This document shows positions 19,404 to 26,600 of a DNA stretch of 64,000 nucleotides, in pieces. Origin of the DNA: a virus; the IMG/VR virus record IMGVR_UViG_3300042453_001086, positions 124,001-188,000 of that record; one strand, given 5' to 3'. The position numbers and the translations under genes are program-made. The notes beneath the pieces were generated by a model, which was not told the DNA's origin, did no database searches, and worked only from the letters and a program-made list of their open reading frames with translations. The number at the start of each line of letters is the position of its first letter. Positions within the stretch are counted from its first letter, which is position 1.

Positions 19404-19711
19404 TCTGTTTGCTCCCAAAGTTTTTCACGCATCATTCTAACACATTTATCCCACTGCATCGTAGAATATGAAGGTCGTGGGTCTTCCTTCGGCAACCATC
19501 GCTCCACTGCCTCTACAATCTCATCACACATATCAATAGAGAATCCTAGCTCATGTCGCATGACATTCCACAGCGATGGTGGGCGCTTGAAATGTTTATC
19601 AAGTAGTTTATCAAGGTCAAATACACCATCTTCCTTTGCTTGTTTCATAGCATTACGCAGACCTTCATCTACTTGCTCTGGTGTTTGTGGTGTTGGTTGA
19701 TATTCAGTCAT
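19400..19711 (-). CDS. Hypothetical helical protein
   Basis: 103 residues, Pro/Gln/Thr start then charged helices ('NVMRHELGFSIDMCDEIVEAVERWLPKED'). Four-base overlaps at both ends. No family recognised. Confidence 0.6.
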   Translation of the reverse strand: MTEYQPTPQTPEQVDEGLRNAMKQAKEDGVFDLDKLLDKHFKRPPSLWNVMRHELGFSIDMCDEIVEAVERWLPKEDPRPSYSTMQWDKCVRMMREKLWEQTE

Positions 19712-19875
19712 CGGATTCCAGTGTCAAAGAGTTTTTTAAGTTCGTGGTAGACAAGCACTAAATCTCGGTCGGTAGATAGGTGACCGCAATCCTTTGCTCC
19801 TCGTAAAAACTCATAGAGCTCTTTTGCTTGTTGCTCTGTGAGTGTGAGTTTGTAGTTTTTTTGGATTTCAATCAT
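19708..19875 (-). CDS. Hypothetical small protein
   Basis: 55 residues, MIEIQKNYKLTLTEQQAKELYEFLRGAKD..., a beta strand followed by a helix and a second helix (VLVYHELKKLFDTGIR). It joins its neighbours with 4-base overlaps. The pattern is common in small phage proteins; function unknown. Confidence 0.6.
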   Translation of the reverse strand: MIEIQKNYKLTLTEQQAKELYEFLRGAKDCGHLSTDRDLVLVYHELKKLFDTGIR

Positions 19876-20099
19876 TTTCTATCACCCCATAGTTGTTCAA
19901 AATACTTACCATCTCTACCACAATACATCTCAAAATGTCTGGCATCTTTACAACTTTCACTTTTTTTGTCTCCCGTCACCAAATCACCAGTTATGATTGG
20001 ATTATAACATCTATCAAGTGAGTTGTTCCCAAAAAGATGACCCAACCAACTTTTCTTATAATAGAGACAATCTTTACATAGTTTGCGTTTTTCAGTCAT
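19872..20099 (-). CDS. Cysteine-rich, probably metal-binding protein
   Basis: 75 residues with CxxC (CKDCLYY), then 'RCYNP', 'SCKDAR' and 'CGRDGKYFEQLW'. Five or six cysteines in this order suggest a zinc-binding site. I recognise the CKDC..YY...CGxxGKYFE pattern as a recurrent phage and bacterial small protein of unknown function. Confidence 0.65.
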   Translation of the reverse strand: MTEKRKLCKDCLYYKKSWLGHLFGNNSLDRCYNPIITGDLVTGDKKSESCKDARHFEMYCGRDGKYFEQLWGDRK

Positions 20100-20278
20100 A
20101 AAATGTAAGGTTGCTGGGGGTCTTCATACCATGTTTCATTATAGCACAACCACGGCTCTTCTTTGTGCGTCATTTGTGCCATCCAATGCTGCCCGTTTTC
20201 ATCAATCGCATCCAAGTAATGAATGCGCGTCTTAGGGTCAATCGTGCGAGTGATTGAAACAAACTTTACTTTACTCAT
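20096..20278 (-). CDS. Hypothetical small protein
   Basis: 60 residues, strand-rich (KFVSITRTIDPKTRIHYLDAIDENGQHWMAQM), Trp/Tyr-rich C-terminus. No family recognised. Confidence 0.6.
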   Translation of the reverse strand: MSKVKFVSITRTIDPKTRIHYLDAIDENGQHWMAQMTHKEEPWLCYNETWYEDPQQPYIL

Positions 20279-20498
20279 GTCTCACAAACTCCTTGTATTC
20301 AGGGATTTTACCACAAATGTTGTCGGCATAGCTGGGAGAGTCGCCTTTCATCATCATCCGACACTCCATGTTTTTAGCATATGCTTCTTGGAATACTTGG
20401 TTTTGTTTGAGACCAAACAATCCAATCCCACCAAAGAAAAGCAGTGGGAAAACAACAATGGCAATCAGAAAAATCAAACCTTCTTCACTAAAACGCAT
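20271..20498 (-). CDS. Small membrane protein
   Basis: 75 residues with one strong transmembrane helix at residues 8-29 (LIFLIAIVVFPLLFFGGIGLFG), then a soluble tail with two cysteines. No holin or other family can be assigned. Confidence 0.6.
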   Translation of the reverse strand: MRFSEEGLIFLIAIVVFPLLFFGGIGLFGLKQNQVFQEAYAKNMECRMMMKGDSPSYADNICGKIPEYKEFVRHE

Positions 20499-20787
20499 AC
20501 TTAGCCTCCGTTTCTTTCATACGCAGCAGGAATCCATCATCACCAATGTCACCACTGTAGAGATAGTCAATGTGCTTCATAATCTCTGCCATCTTACGCA
20601 GTTTGGGAATCTGCTCCTGTAAAACATCAATCACATCAGGGTCATGGTTGGGATACCATTCATAACCATATGTGCGGTCTTCATCCCTAGCCTTACCATT
20701 ATTCTCAATCTCTACTTCCAACTCATCAGCAAACTGTGATACCTTGTAGTAATCGTAACCACAATCTCCAAAGTGTCCACCGCTCAT
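20488..20787 (-). CDS. Conserved phage protein of unknown function
   Basis: 99 residues beginning MSGGHFG, then 'YDYYKVSQFADELEVEIENN' and 'IPKLRKMAEIMKHIDYLYSGDIGDDGFLLRM'. The MSGGHF...Y start and D-G-D ending form a pattern I recognise from widespread phage hypotheticals. Function unknown. Confidence 0.65.
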   Translation of the reverse strand: MSGGHFGDCGYDYYKVSQFADELEVEIENNGKARDEDRTYGYEWYPNHDPDVIDVLQEQIPKLRKMAEIMKHIDYLYSGDIGDDGFLLRMKETEAKYAF

Positions 20788-20996
20788 TTTACTGCCTCCA
20801 GTTCATCAAGTTTTTCATTTACAAAACCAGTCATATCAATCGTGCGAGGATCTACACCTTCATCAAGGCAATCAAGGTGAAACTCCATCACAGCACCAAG
20901 GATCAGACAAGCACGGCGTTTGTCATGCTCAGTGATAGTTGTGTGTGGCATCGCAACATAGTTGACAATGTGCTCGTAGAGTTGGTCGTAAGTCAT
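20784..20996 (-). CDS. Hypothetical helical protein
   Basis: 70 residues, three helices (DQLYEHIVNYVAM, DKRRACLILGAVMEFHLDCLDEG, GFVNEKLDELEAVK). No family recognised. Four-base overlap with 20488-20787. Confidence 0.6.
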   Translation of the reverse strand: MTYDQLYEHIVNYVAMPHTTITEHDKRRACLILGAVMEFHLDCLDEGVDPRTIDMTGFVNEKLDELEAVK

Positions 20997-21274
20997 TATT
21001 CTTGGGGAGTTTGATTAGGAACTGGAGGTGGTGGTGCTACAGGTGGTAGTGTAACAGGTTGCGGTTGGGGAGCGGGGATTGTTACAGGAGTTGTAGCCTT
21101 CTGCTCCAACTCAGAAATCTTTTTCTGTAAATCAGTGATATGCTGCTCGTATGTATTATTAACTTCTTCTGCTGGTTTTGTTTGGTTTTCATTTGCCAGT
21201 TTCCAACCAGCAGCACCAGCAGCAAAGATACTTGCGAGAGCAGCAAATACAGAAACAGTCTTAGAAAAACTCAT
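20996..21274 (-). CDS. Membrane-anchored coiled-coil, proline-rich protein
   Basis: 92 residues from the ATG at 21274. N-terminal membrane anchor (residues 5-24, TVSVFAALASIFAAGAAGW), then a coiled coil (EQHITDLQKKISELEQKA), then a Pro/Gln/Val-rich tail. The order anchor, periplasmic coiled coil, Pro-rich tail is spanin-like, but no partner or lysis cassette is adjacent, so this remains a suggestion. Confidence 0.6.
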   Translation of the reverse strand: MSFSKTVSVFAALASIFAAGAAGWKLANENQTKPAEEVNNTYEQHITDLQKKISELEQKATTPVTIPAPQPQPVTLPPVAPPPPVPNQTPQE

Positions 21275-21453
21275 CAATAATCTTCCTCGTCAAAGGTAAA
21301 GTATTCGTAGATTTGAGACATTACGGCGTCTTCAATCCGCTCTATAATAGCACCTTCACAAGGATTCTCAACGTGTTTGTGTGCTAATGCATACCCACGA
21401 CGCACACCTTCTTCGATTGCCATTTCAAGAATCACACGGGTTTTAGGTTTCAT
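21274..21453 (-). CDS. Conserved hypothetical protein
   Basis: 59 residues: MKPKTRVILEMAIEEGVRRG..., a helix with a 'RRGYALAHKHVENP' basic segment, then 'AIIERIEDAVMSQIYEYFTF' and an acidic DEEDY end. The ATG/TGA overlaps at both ends support it. Function unknown. Confidence 0.6.
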   Translation of the reverse strand: MKPKTRVILEMAIEEGVRRGYALAHKHVENPCEGAIIERIEDAVMSQIYEYFTFDEEDY

Positions 21454-21635
21454 TCTTCATCCTCCACAGGAAACATTGTAGCATACTCTTCATCAGTGAC
21501 AGTGAGAATCTCTAAGGTGCCATTCTCAGTTGCCTCCGTGATTTCTTCATCATACATCACAAAGTAGCGAGCAAACTCGTGTAAACTGGTGCTGCCAAAC
21601 TCAACAACACCATCAATCAGACAAAGGTAGTTCAT
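21450..21635 (-). CDS. Acidic hypothetical protein
   Basis: 61 residues from the ATG at 21635, two bases from the upstream stop. 'CLIDGVVEFGSTSLHEFARYFVMYDEEITEA', then an acidic end. No family recognised. Confidence 0.55.
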   Translation of the reverse strand: MNYLCLIDGVVEFGSTSLHEFARYFVMYDEEITEATENGTLEILTVTDEEYATMFPVEDEE

Positions 21636-21636
21636 T

Positions 21637-21810
21637 TCAGTTCTGGTGTTGTTTAAGGTGAAGTTGGATACATTCCATAACATCATCAAGTGTAGAAGCA
21701 CTACCATCATAGTAGTAATCCATATTGATTACATCTGTGACTTTGAGTTTGTAATAAAAATCTCCATCAGATGAATACTGATGAATGATGATGTCAGTTT
21801 CGTAGCTCAC
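21637..21810 (-). CDS. Hypothetical protein with GTG start
   Basis: 57 residues; GTG at 21810 overlaps the upstream stop as GTGA, and no ATG exists before residue 30. Tyr/Asp-rich (QYSSDGDFYYKLKVTDVINMDYYYDGSAS), then a helix. No family recognised. Confidence 0.55.
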   Translation of the reverse strand: MSYETDIIIHQYSSDGDFYYKLKVTDVINMDYYYDGSASTLDDVMECIQLHLKQHQN

Positions 21811-22043
21811 AAGATTACATCCTTGATTTCAGTGATAACTTCCCAGTGTGCGTCAGCTTTGTCACCGAAGCGATTGCTACCAGTGCGAGTGCTGACCCAG
21901 AAGAAGTATTTGCGGTTTTCGGCAGCAAGGAATAACTCACCGCCAGTATCCTGCTCTACAACACAAACAGGATTGCCTTCCATTGTGTTAGCAAGACGAT
22001 TCTTTGCCTTGCTACTTTTAGGTTTTACAATAACCTTCCTCAT
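21807..22043 (-). CDS. Basic hypothetical protein
   Basis: 78 residues: Lys-rich start (KVIVKPKSSKAKNRLAN), then a strand-rich domain 'ELFLAAENRKYFFWVSTRTGSNRFGD'. No family recognised. Confidence 0.6.
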   Translation of the reverse strand: MRKVIVKPKSSKAKNRLANTMEGNPVCVVEQDTGGELFLAAENRKYFFWVSTRTGSNRFGDKADAHWEVITEIKDVIL

Positions 22044-22234
22044 TTACCAGCGATGAGAGCGAGAATGACAAAGATAACAAGGAAAGCGAGAGCAATCAGG
22101 GCACTAATCCACAGCGGCGACAGCACCCACACCCACGTCCAAGTAATATGACCCGTGAGTTTCAGACCGACAAACAGGACGGTCAGAAGACCAGGAAAAC
22201 CGATACCGCTGGAGGAAGAAGAGGAGCTAGACAT
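22040..22234 (-). CDS. Poly-serine membrane protein
   Basis: 64 residues from the ATG at 22234, after a strong promoter. An eight-serine run is followed by 'GIGFPGLLTVLFVGLKLTG' and a second hydrophobic helix (WISALIALAFLVIFVILALIAG): two transmembrane segments. I recognise this S-run, 'LLTVLF.GLKLTG' pattern from small membrane proteins found in many phages. Function unknown. Confidence 0.7.
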   Translation of the reverse strand: MSSSSSSSSGIGFPGLLTVLFVGLKLTGHITWTWVWVLSPLWISALIALAFLVIFVILALIAGK

Positions 22235-22258
22235 GGCGTGTCTTTCGTTGATGTATGT

Positions 22259-22287
22259 AATATAACACCCCTCAACGGCGCTGTCAA
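22259..22287 (-). promoter_or_regulatory. Sigma-70-like promoter, -35 in a hairpin loop
   Basis: Minus strand: TTGACA (22282-22287), 17-base spacer, TATATT (22259-22264). A perfect 7-bp stem CACCCCT (22266-22272) / AGGGGTG (22287-22293) brackets the -35. It serves the string from 22234 downward. Confidence 0.8.
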
Positions 22288-22304
22288 GGGGTGATTGATA
22301 AGTG

Positions 22305-22853
22305 TTACGGATACTTGCCGACGATACCAATAGTATATCTTATCTGTCCACCAAATCCCGTGAATGATGTGTCAACGTCTGCTCGAATGTCAGATACTAC
22401 TGCTCTTCCATTAGCAATATCTTCCAATACTTTGAGGAAATGTTTCTCCATTTCTGTTGTTGGTTTAGGAAAAGCAAAACATGTTGATACTGAAGTTTTG
22501 TTGATTACTTTATCTGCACTGATGTAGTCGCCATTGATAATCATTTTACCATTCTCTACCTTGCCAGTAGGAATGACAACATCATCTATACCATTAGAAA
22601 TAGAAAGCTCATTGGTAGCAGCATTGAATGTTAGTTGCCCTTGAGGTTGAGCAGCAATAGATGTATAACTAGGTGATAATGTAATCCCATTGTGGGGATT
22701 CATTGTGATAATATCATCTGCCATACCTCCACGCAGACCAGATAAAAAACTATCTCTAAACTCATCAATGGTTGGTTTTTTTTCTTCTACGACTTCCTCT
22801 TCTTTCTTCTCACCGTAGATTTCTTCGTATTTGTCAAGTAATGGATTACTCAT
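22305..22853 (-). CDS. Hypothetical protein with acidic leader and beta-rich body
   Basis: 182 residues. Residues 1-30 are charged (EEIYGEKKEEEVVEEKKPT); the body is strand-rich (GQLTFNAATNELSISNGIDDVVIPTGK, KMIINGDYISADKV), then a helix with 'EMEKHFLKVLEDIANGRAVVSDI'. Possibly a virion-associated or assembly protein; no family recognised. Confidence 0.6.
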   Translation of the reverse strand: MSNPLLDKYEEIYGEKKEEEVVEEKKPTIDEFRDSFLSGLRGGMADDIITMNPHNGITLSPSYTSIAAQPQGQLTFNAATNELSISNGIDDVVIPTGKVENGKMIINGDYISADKVINKTSVSTCFAFPKPTTEMEKHFLKVLEDIANGRAVVSDIRADVDTSFTGFGGQIRYTIGIVGKYP

Positions 22854-23056
22854 TTCTTTTTCTTCCTGTCAATAACTTCTACATGGGTAACATATCCTGC
22901 TGGAACTTGCATCCAACGTGCTGTAACTTCATCATACCATTCGTATGTTTCTACTTTACCACTGGCATAGAATAGTTTGTATTTGTGTCTGTCGTATGGT
23001 TTATAACAGCTCTGTGAAAAGTATTCTGGTGATGATTTAGGAATCAGTTGTGTCAT
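22850..23056 (-). CDS. Hypothetical small basic protein
   Basis: 68 residues, Tyr/Lys-rich with a KKKK end; 'YKLFYASGKVETYEWYDEVTARWMQVP' looks like a small beta domain. No family recognised. Confidence 0.6.
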   Translation of the reverse strand: MTQLIPKSSPEYFSQSCYKPYDRHKYKLFYASGKVETYEWYDEVTARWMQVPAGYVTHVEVIDRKKKK

Positions 23057-23328
23057 AGATATGAATCTCCACGATGGTATCTATCAAAGTTGCGTGGCGA
23101 GAATGTTAGAAAATCACAGCGAATCTCAAACCACTTCCAGCGGAATGAGAATCCTGTGAGTGAGCGACTACCGAAGCTAATCAGTAGCATTGGGAATATT
23201 TCTGTGGCAGGGTATTCATCCCACTGAATAGTCATATCCAACAGTGCAAAGTGTGGATATGCTGAGAGCAGTTGGAAATACCATTCATGCCCGTAATCTT
23301 CGTAGTGTGCTGCGTCAAATAGTTTCAT
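23053..23328 (-). CDS. Hypothetical aromatic-rich protein
   Basis: 91 residues, rich in Trp, Phe and Tyr with strands ('HFALLDMTIQWDEYPATEIFPMLLISFG'). No signal peptide. It overlaps both neighbours by 4 bases. No family recognised. Confidence 0.6.
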   Translation of the reverse strand: MKLFDAAHYEDYGHEWYFQLLSAYPHFALLDMTIQWDEYPATEIFPMLLISFGSRSLTGFSFRWKWFEIRCDFLTFSPRNFDRYHRGDSYL

Positions 23329-23540
23329 TCTGCTAACCTCAGTTTACGCTCTGGTGAAGGAATGTGTATACGATATGCGTCATCGTATGGGTAGACGTAT
23401 TCATAATACCAACCAACATTAATGGTTTCCCAAAACTCTCCATAACCCCATTCATCGCCAGCATTGTAGGCATCAACGGCAGAGCAGATATAGTGGAATC
23501 CTTCGAGGAAGTCATCCCACTTAGATTCTTTAAACCTCAT
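23325..23540 (-). CDS. Hypothetical aromatic-rich protein
   Basis: 71 residues from the ATG at 23540, overlapping the upstream stop by 11 bases. 'KWDDFLEGFHYICSAVDAYNAGDEWGYGEFWETINVGWYYEY', very rich in Tyr/Trp and acidic residues. No family recognised. Confidence 0.55.
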   Translation of the reverse strand: MRFKESKWDDFLEGFHYICSAVDAYNAGDEWGYGEFWETINVGWYYEYVYPYDDAYRIHIPSPERKLRLAE

Positions 23541-23724
23541 CCCATTCCTCGTATCTGGTATTGATTTTACCACAGTTGTTGAAGATATTCAAGTGCCCTG
23601 TGCGACCATCCTCAAAATAGAATGCCATCCACACATGCTCGCCTTCATCCATCACCTCATAGTGGTAGGATTTGATATTATCAAGCAGAAACTCGTCTGG
23701 GTTGAATAGTGTTTTGTCGTCCAT
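23530..23724 (-). CDS. Hypothetical small protein
   Basis: 64 residues from the ATG at 23724 (TAATG overlap with the upstream stop). Strand-rich: 'SYHYEVMDEGEHVWMAFYFEDGRTGHLNIF'. No family recognised. Confidence 0.6.
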   Translation of the reverse strand: MDDKTLFNPDEFLLDNIKSYHYEVMDEGEHVWMAFYFEDGRTGHLNIFNNCGKINTRYEEWDEV

Positions 23725-24134
23725 TATGAATAGTTGAAGTAAAAGTGTGTTTCCCAATCAAGTGCTGGTTGGTCTCTACGCTCAATCATCTTTACAATAT
23801 ATGATGGAATCAGATTAGCATACTGAGTCATAAATTCTTCTTGTGTAGGCTGTGTTAGACCATAAATGTAATGGTCGGCACCCTCACCAATAAACTTAAC
23901 AAACCTCTCAAGGTCGTAATCTTTACCATTATGTAAATCGTAGTTACGACATACTTTCAACCAGAAAGACATACCCTCTCCAGTGGCAAAGTATTCAATC
24001 GCAAAGAAACGATAGAATGGTCGCTCAGTTTTAGCGAGCTTTTCTAGTGCTGGTTTATACTCTTCGATTGCTTCTTTAGCAATGTTGATTGCTTCGCGTT
24101 TTGCTGCTTCTTCAAGCATTTCTTCGTGTGTCAT
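23724..24134 (-). CDS. Hypothetical helical protein
   Basis: 136 residues: a charged helical start (EEMLEEAAKREAINIAKEAIEEYKPALEKLAKTE), then 'PFYRFFAIEYFATGEGMSFWLKVCRNYDLHNG'. No catalytic motif recognised. It overlaps the upstream gene by 23 bases. Confidence 0.6.
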   Translation of the reverse strand: MTHEEMLEEAAKREAINIAKEAIEEYKPALEKLAKTERPFYRFFAIEYFATGEGMSFWLKVCRNYDLHNGKDYDLERFVKFIGEGADHYIYGLTQPTQEEFMTQYANLIPSYIVKMIERRDQPALDWETHFYFNYS

Positions 24135-24411
24135 GTGTCACCTCAAAACATACTGAGTTAAACTTACCTTTGACTCCTCTGAGTTCTATTTTAGTGTGTT
24201 GAGAATGAACGTAAACATGCTCAACGTAGTATTTGTCGCCTACTATTAGGATACCAGTGGGGTCATCGTTAGACCCCCATCTTACCTGCTCTATAGTGCA
24301 TCCGAGATACTTTACTGTATTTCCTACTTTGATTCTATCCATTGCTGCCCACCCTAGATTAGGCCAAGTATCTCTATATATTTGATTGAGACGCTCGTTG
24401 TCATAATACAT
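24112..24411 (-). CDS. Hypothetical protein, small beta-barrel-like
   Basis: 99 residues. 'RIKVGNTVKYLGCTIEQVRWGSNDDPTGILIVGDKYYVEHVYVHSQHTKIELRG' looks like an SH3-type barrel. ATG at 24411, directly after the methyltransferase stop; an internal start at 24342 is possible. Function unknown. Confidence 0.55.
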   Translation of the reverse strand: MYYDNERLNQIYRDTWPNLGWAAMDRIKVGNTVKYLGCTIEQVRWGSNDDPTGILIVGDKYYVEHVYVHSQHTKIELRGVKGKFNSVCFEVTHDTRRNA

Positions 24412-24412
24412 G

Positions 24413-25252
24413 TTAGGAATACAACAAAATCTCGGTAGCGGGTTTAGCAGCGTATCCAGTACTGGTTTTCTTACGACGACCAGCAGTATATGTCACAGGA
24501 AATCTAGTAATGTTTAGGTCACCTTTCCTATCATCAAAAAATGTAGATCCATCACAACGGTTGCATAGAAGAACATGACCATCAATGCTTTTGGCATGTT
24601 CTATCAGTTCTTCAGTCTCTGTATCACCCCAGCTCGTACCATACTTAGTAAAACTATCACGATATGGTGGGTCAAAATAGTTTAAATCTCCAGTGGGGCA
24701 GTCTTTGTAATCACCACAATAGATCTCTACATTTTGCAACAACTCATGCCAAGCATATACCATTGCTTTATCATAGACTACATCTTTTTGATTCAATAGT
24801 CCTGCAGGAGTACCATATCTACCGTTAGTATTTTTATTGATCTGCCAGATGCCATTGAAACCTGTTTTCATCAGGAAATACAGTACTCCCGCTTCAAACT
24901 CTTTAGACCAAAACTTGTAATCATATGCATGAGTTTGACGAACTTCAAAAAAGTATTTCTTTCTATCTTCTTTAGACATAGGAATATACTTGCTCTGAAA
25001 AACATCTACAACATTGCAAAACTCATCTGGAGATTGTTTTACCGTTCGGTAAATATTTACAACACTTTCGTTGATATCATTGATATATGCCCGTTCGGGA
25101 TTATACTTCTGCATAACGTGCAGAAACATAGCACCACCACCAAAGAACGGTTCAGAATAACTGTTGACCGTTGATGGTAAATGTGGTGCATGGTATTTGA
25201 GCATTTTGGTTTTGCCACCTGCCCATATGAAAAGTGGTTTTAGTTTAGGCAT
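24413..25252 (-). CDS. dam: Dam-type (D12 class) adenine-N6 DNA methyltransferase
   Basis: 279 residues from the ATG at 25252 (ATGCCTAA overlap with the upstream stop; an ATG five codons earlier is also possible). The D12-class order is clear: 'FIWAGGKTKML' near the start, SAM-binding FFGGGAMF, 'INDINESVVNIYR', the 'TGFNGIWQIN' segment and catalytic DPPY. Enzymes with this set methylate adenine, usually in GATC. It would protect phage DNA from restriction or mark it; T4 has a homologous Dam. Confidence 0.9.
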   Translation of the reverse strand: MPKLKPLFIWAGGKTKMLKYHAPHLPSTVNSYSEPFFGGGAMFLHVMQKYNPERAYINDINESVVNIYRTVKQSPDEFCNVVDVFQSKYIPMSKEDRKKYFFEVRQTHAYDYKFWSKEFEAGVLYFLMKTGFNGIWQINKNTNGRYGTPAGLLNQKDVVYDKAMVYAWHELLQNVEIYCGDYKDCPTGDLNYFDPPYRDSFTKYGTSWGDTETEELIEHAKSIDGHVLLCNRCDGSTFFDDRKGDLNITRFPVTYTAGRRKKTSTGYAAKPATEILLYS

Positions 25253-25463
25253 CTTGACTGTCGCCATAAGTAGGTGGATGATACTTCAAATACTCAAAGA
25301 ATGTCAACTTCATTTCTTTTTGTGTCATACCGCAATGTTTAGCAGCTGCAGGAAGTGTCATTTTAGACTGAAACAGTCCTTCGTTTGCTTCTTTTACATT
25401 CTCTGGTGTAGTCTTTACAGGGATTTCGTATAAATCTACTTTATTGATTTTTAGAAGACTCAT
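25245..25463 (-). CDS. Small protein with helix-turn-helix-like segment
   Basis: 72 residues from the ATG at 25463. The segment 'MTLPAAAKHCGMTQKEMKLTFFEYLKYHPP' has the spacing of a helix-turn-helix (A..CGMTQ..M). It overlaps the methyltransferase start, so it may regulate or accompany it. DNA binding is an inference. Confidence 0.55.
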   Translation of the reverse strand: MSLLKINKVDLYEIPVKTTPENVKEANEGLFQSKMTLPAAAKHCGMTQKEMKLTFFEYLKYHPPTYGDSQDA

Positions 25464-25647
25464 CTTTCCACTTATCAAGGGTATCAAAGAGTTGGTCAAC
25501 AGATTTGAGTTTGTCAATACTACACATTAAATCTGCAATACCTTGGTTTACCATAGGGCGTTCATTTCGCGCTGCATATGCAAGTGCATTACGCAACGCT
25601 GCTTGAGCTTCATCAAGCGATTCTTCTACTTGTTTAGATAATGTCAT
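25441..25647 (-). CDS. Helical hypothetical protein
   Basis: 68 residues, helical throughout (LSKQVEESLDEAQAALRNALAYAARNE..., DKLKSVDQLFDTLDKW). No family recognised. Confidence 0.6.
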   Translation of the reverse strand: MTLSKQVEESLDEAQAALRNALAYAARNERPMVNQGIADLMCSIDKLKSVDQLFDTLDKWKDESSKNQ

Positions 25648-25832
25648 TAGTCAGTTGCTCTCCATTGTGATACTTTGGTGCGAACAGTTTGAAACTCTTC
25701 TACATGCTGCAGAATACGATGTGCCGCTTCCTTTGCAGTCTCTTGGTCGTCTTCATTCCAACTGGAAACTTCAGTCCACACATAGTAGATTTCATCAACG
25801 ATAGAATCAATCAGTTTGTCATAGTGGGTCAT
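25647..25832 (-). CDS. Helical hypothetical protein
   Basis: 61 residues, acidic helices with several Trp (IYYVWTEVSSWNEDDQETAKEAAHRILQ). One-base overlap with its downstream neighbour. No family recognised. Confidence 0.6.
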   Translation of the reverse strand: MTHYDKLIDSIVDEIYYVWTEVSSWNEDDQETAKEAAHRILQHVEEFQTVRTKVSQWRATD

Positions 25833-25954
25833 TTGATTACCTCCAGTTGACGCTTGAGCGCCTGCTTACGAGCTTTTGCCTGACGCAACATCTGAGGTTT
25901 CAGAGTGCGTTTGGCATCCTTCTTAGAGTGGTGCTGCCAGTTGGGCGTGGTCAT
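25829..25954 (-). CDS. Small very basic protein
   Basis: 41 residues from the ATG at 25954, MTTPNWQHHSKKDAKRTLK..., about a third Lys/Arg/His. The frame is open far upstream but overlaps the 25959-26192 gene there, so the short form is preferred. Likely nucleic-acid binding by charge. Confidence 0.5.
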   Translation of the reverse strand: MTTPNWQHHSKKDAKRTLKPQMLRQAKARKQALKRQLEVIK

Positions 25955-25958
25955 TGTT

Positions 25959-26192
25959 CTACTCGAAAGTGGGGCAAGTGAAATAAGAAAGATCATCGCC
26001 TTGCTCTGCAGTTCCCCATTCTTGGAACTCTTGAACCAGGGCAAAAATATCAGCATCACGACCTCCTTCTTTGTCAAGGATTTCGAAGCGATTCTCAATA
26101 TATTCAAGAATGTTTTCGACAACAGTTTCAACGTCATCCGATTCAATCATCGGAACAACGCCGTCGTCGCCGTAGTCTTGGATGCCGAGCAT
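25959..26192 (-). CDS. Acidic hypothetical protein
   Basis: 77 residues from the ATG at 26192, located 26 bases after the promoter -10 box. Acidic (DYGDDGVVPMIESDDVETVVENILEYIENRF). No family recognised. First gene of the string that leads to the Dam gene. Confidence 0.6.
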   Translation of the reverse strand: MLGIQDYGDDGVVPMIESDDVETVVENILEYIENRFEILDKEGGRDADIFALVQEFQEWGTAEQGDDLSYFTCPTFE

Positions 26193-26217
26193 GGGGGGTC
26201 TTTTCGAGTACAGAGTC

Positions 26218-26246
26218 ACTGTAGCATCCCCAGCACCCGTTGTCAA
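26218..26246 (-). promoter_or_regulatory. Sigma-70-like promoter
   Basis: Minus strand: TTGACA (26241-26246), 17-base spacer, TACAGT (26218-26223). It drives 26192 and the coupled genes including the Dam methyltransferase, and marks the end of the tail-fibre block. Confidence 0.75.
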
Positions 26247-26255
26247 GCCCCTATG

Positions 26256-26600
26256 TCAAAGTTCGTTTGTCCAGGCAAGTTTTCCTTCTTCATCATAAAT
26301 CATGCAATCAATAATAAATTTTGGATTTATTTCTTTTATTTGCGAATAATAAGGAAAATACATTTCTGCGTGTGCCAGGGCAAGATCAAAGTTAGGAAAC
26401 TTCAAAAATCCCCAATCCGAATTTTTTATTAGAGTAAATATTTCTAATGGCATTTTATCTTTATAAAAATCCCAAGCAGCATTTATAGTATTTACATCGT
26501 TACTATACTTCCAAGTAGGAGTAAACACTAAAATGCATTGTTTAATAGAAGATGCATACTCTTCTAAAACTTCTGCTAAAGTGAAACAATCATTTTCCAT
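26256..26600 (-). CDS. Hypothetical protein downstream of the oxygenase
   Basis: 114 residues from the ATG at 26600, which has GGGAG seven bases upstream and overlaps the oxygenase gene by 11 bases. Aromatic-rich: 'VFTPTWKYSNDVNTINAAWDFYKDKMP', 'LAHAEMYFPYYSQIKEINP'. The AT-rich codon use matches the neighbouring fibre genes rather than the small genes to its left. Function unknown. Confidence 0.6.
   Translation of the reverse strand: MENDCFTLAEVLEEYASSIKQCILVFTPTWKYSNDVNTINAAWDFYKDKMPLEIFTLIKNSDWGFLKFPNFDLALAHAEMYFPYYSQIKEINPKFIIDCMIYDEEGKLAWTNEL

Noticed and set aside
20996-21274. Spanin assignment
   Set aside because: Order of anchor, coiled coil and Pro-rich tail fits, but there is no second spanin, holin or endolysin nearby. 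Kept as an unassigned membrane protein.
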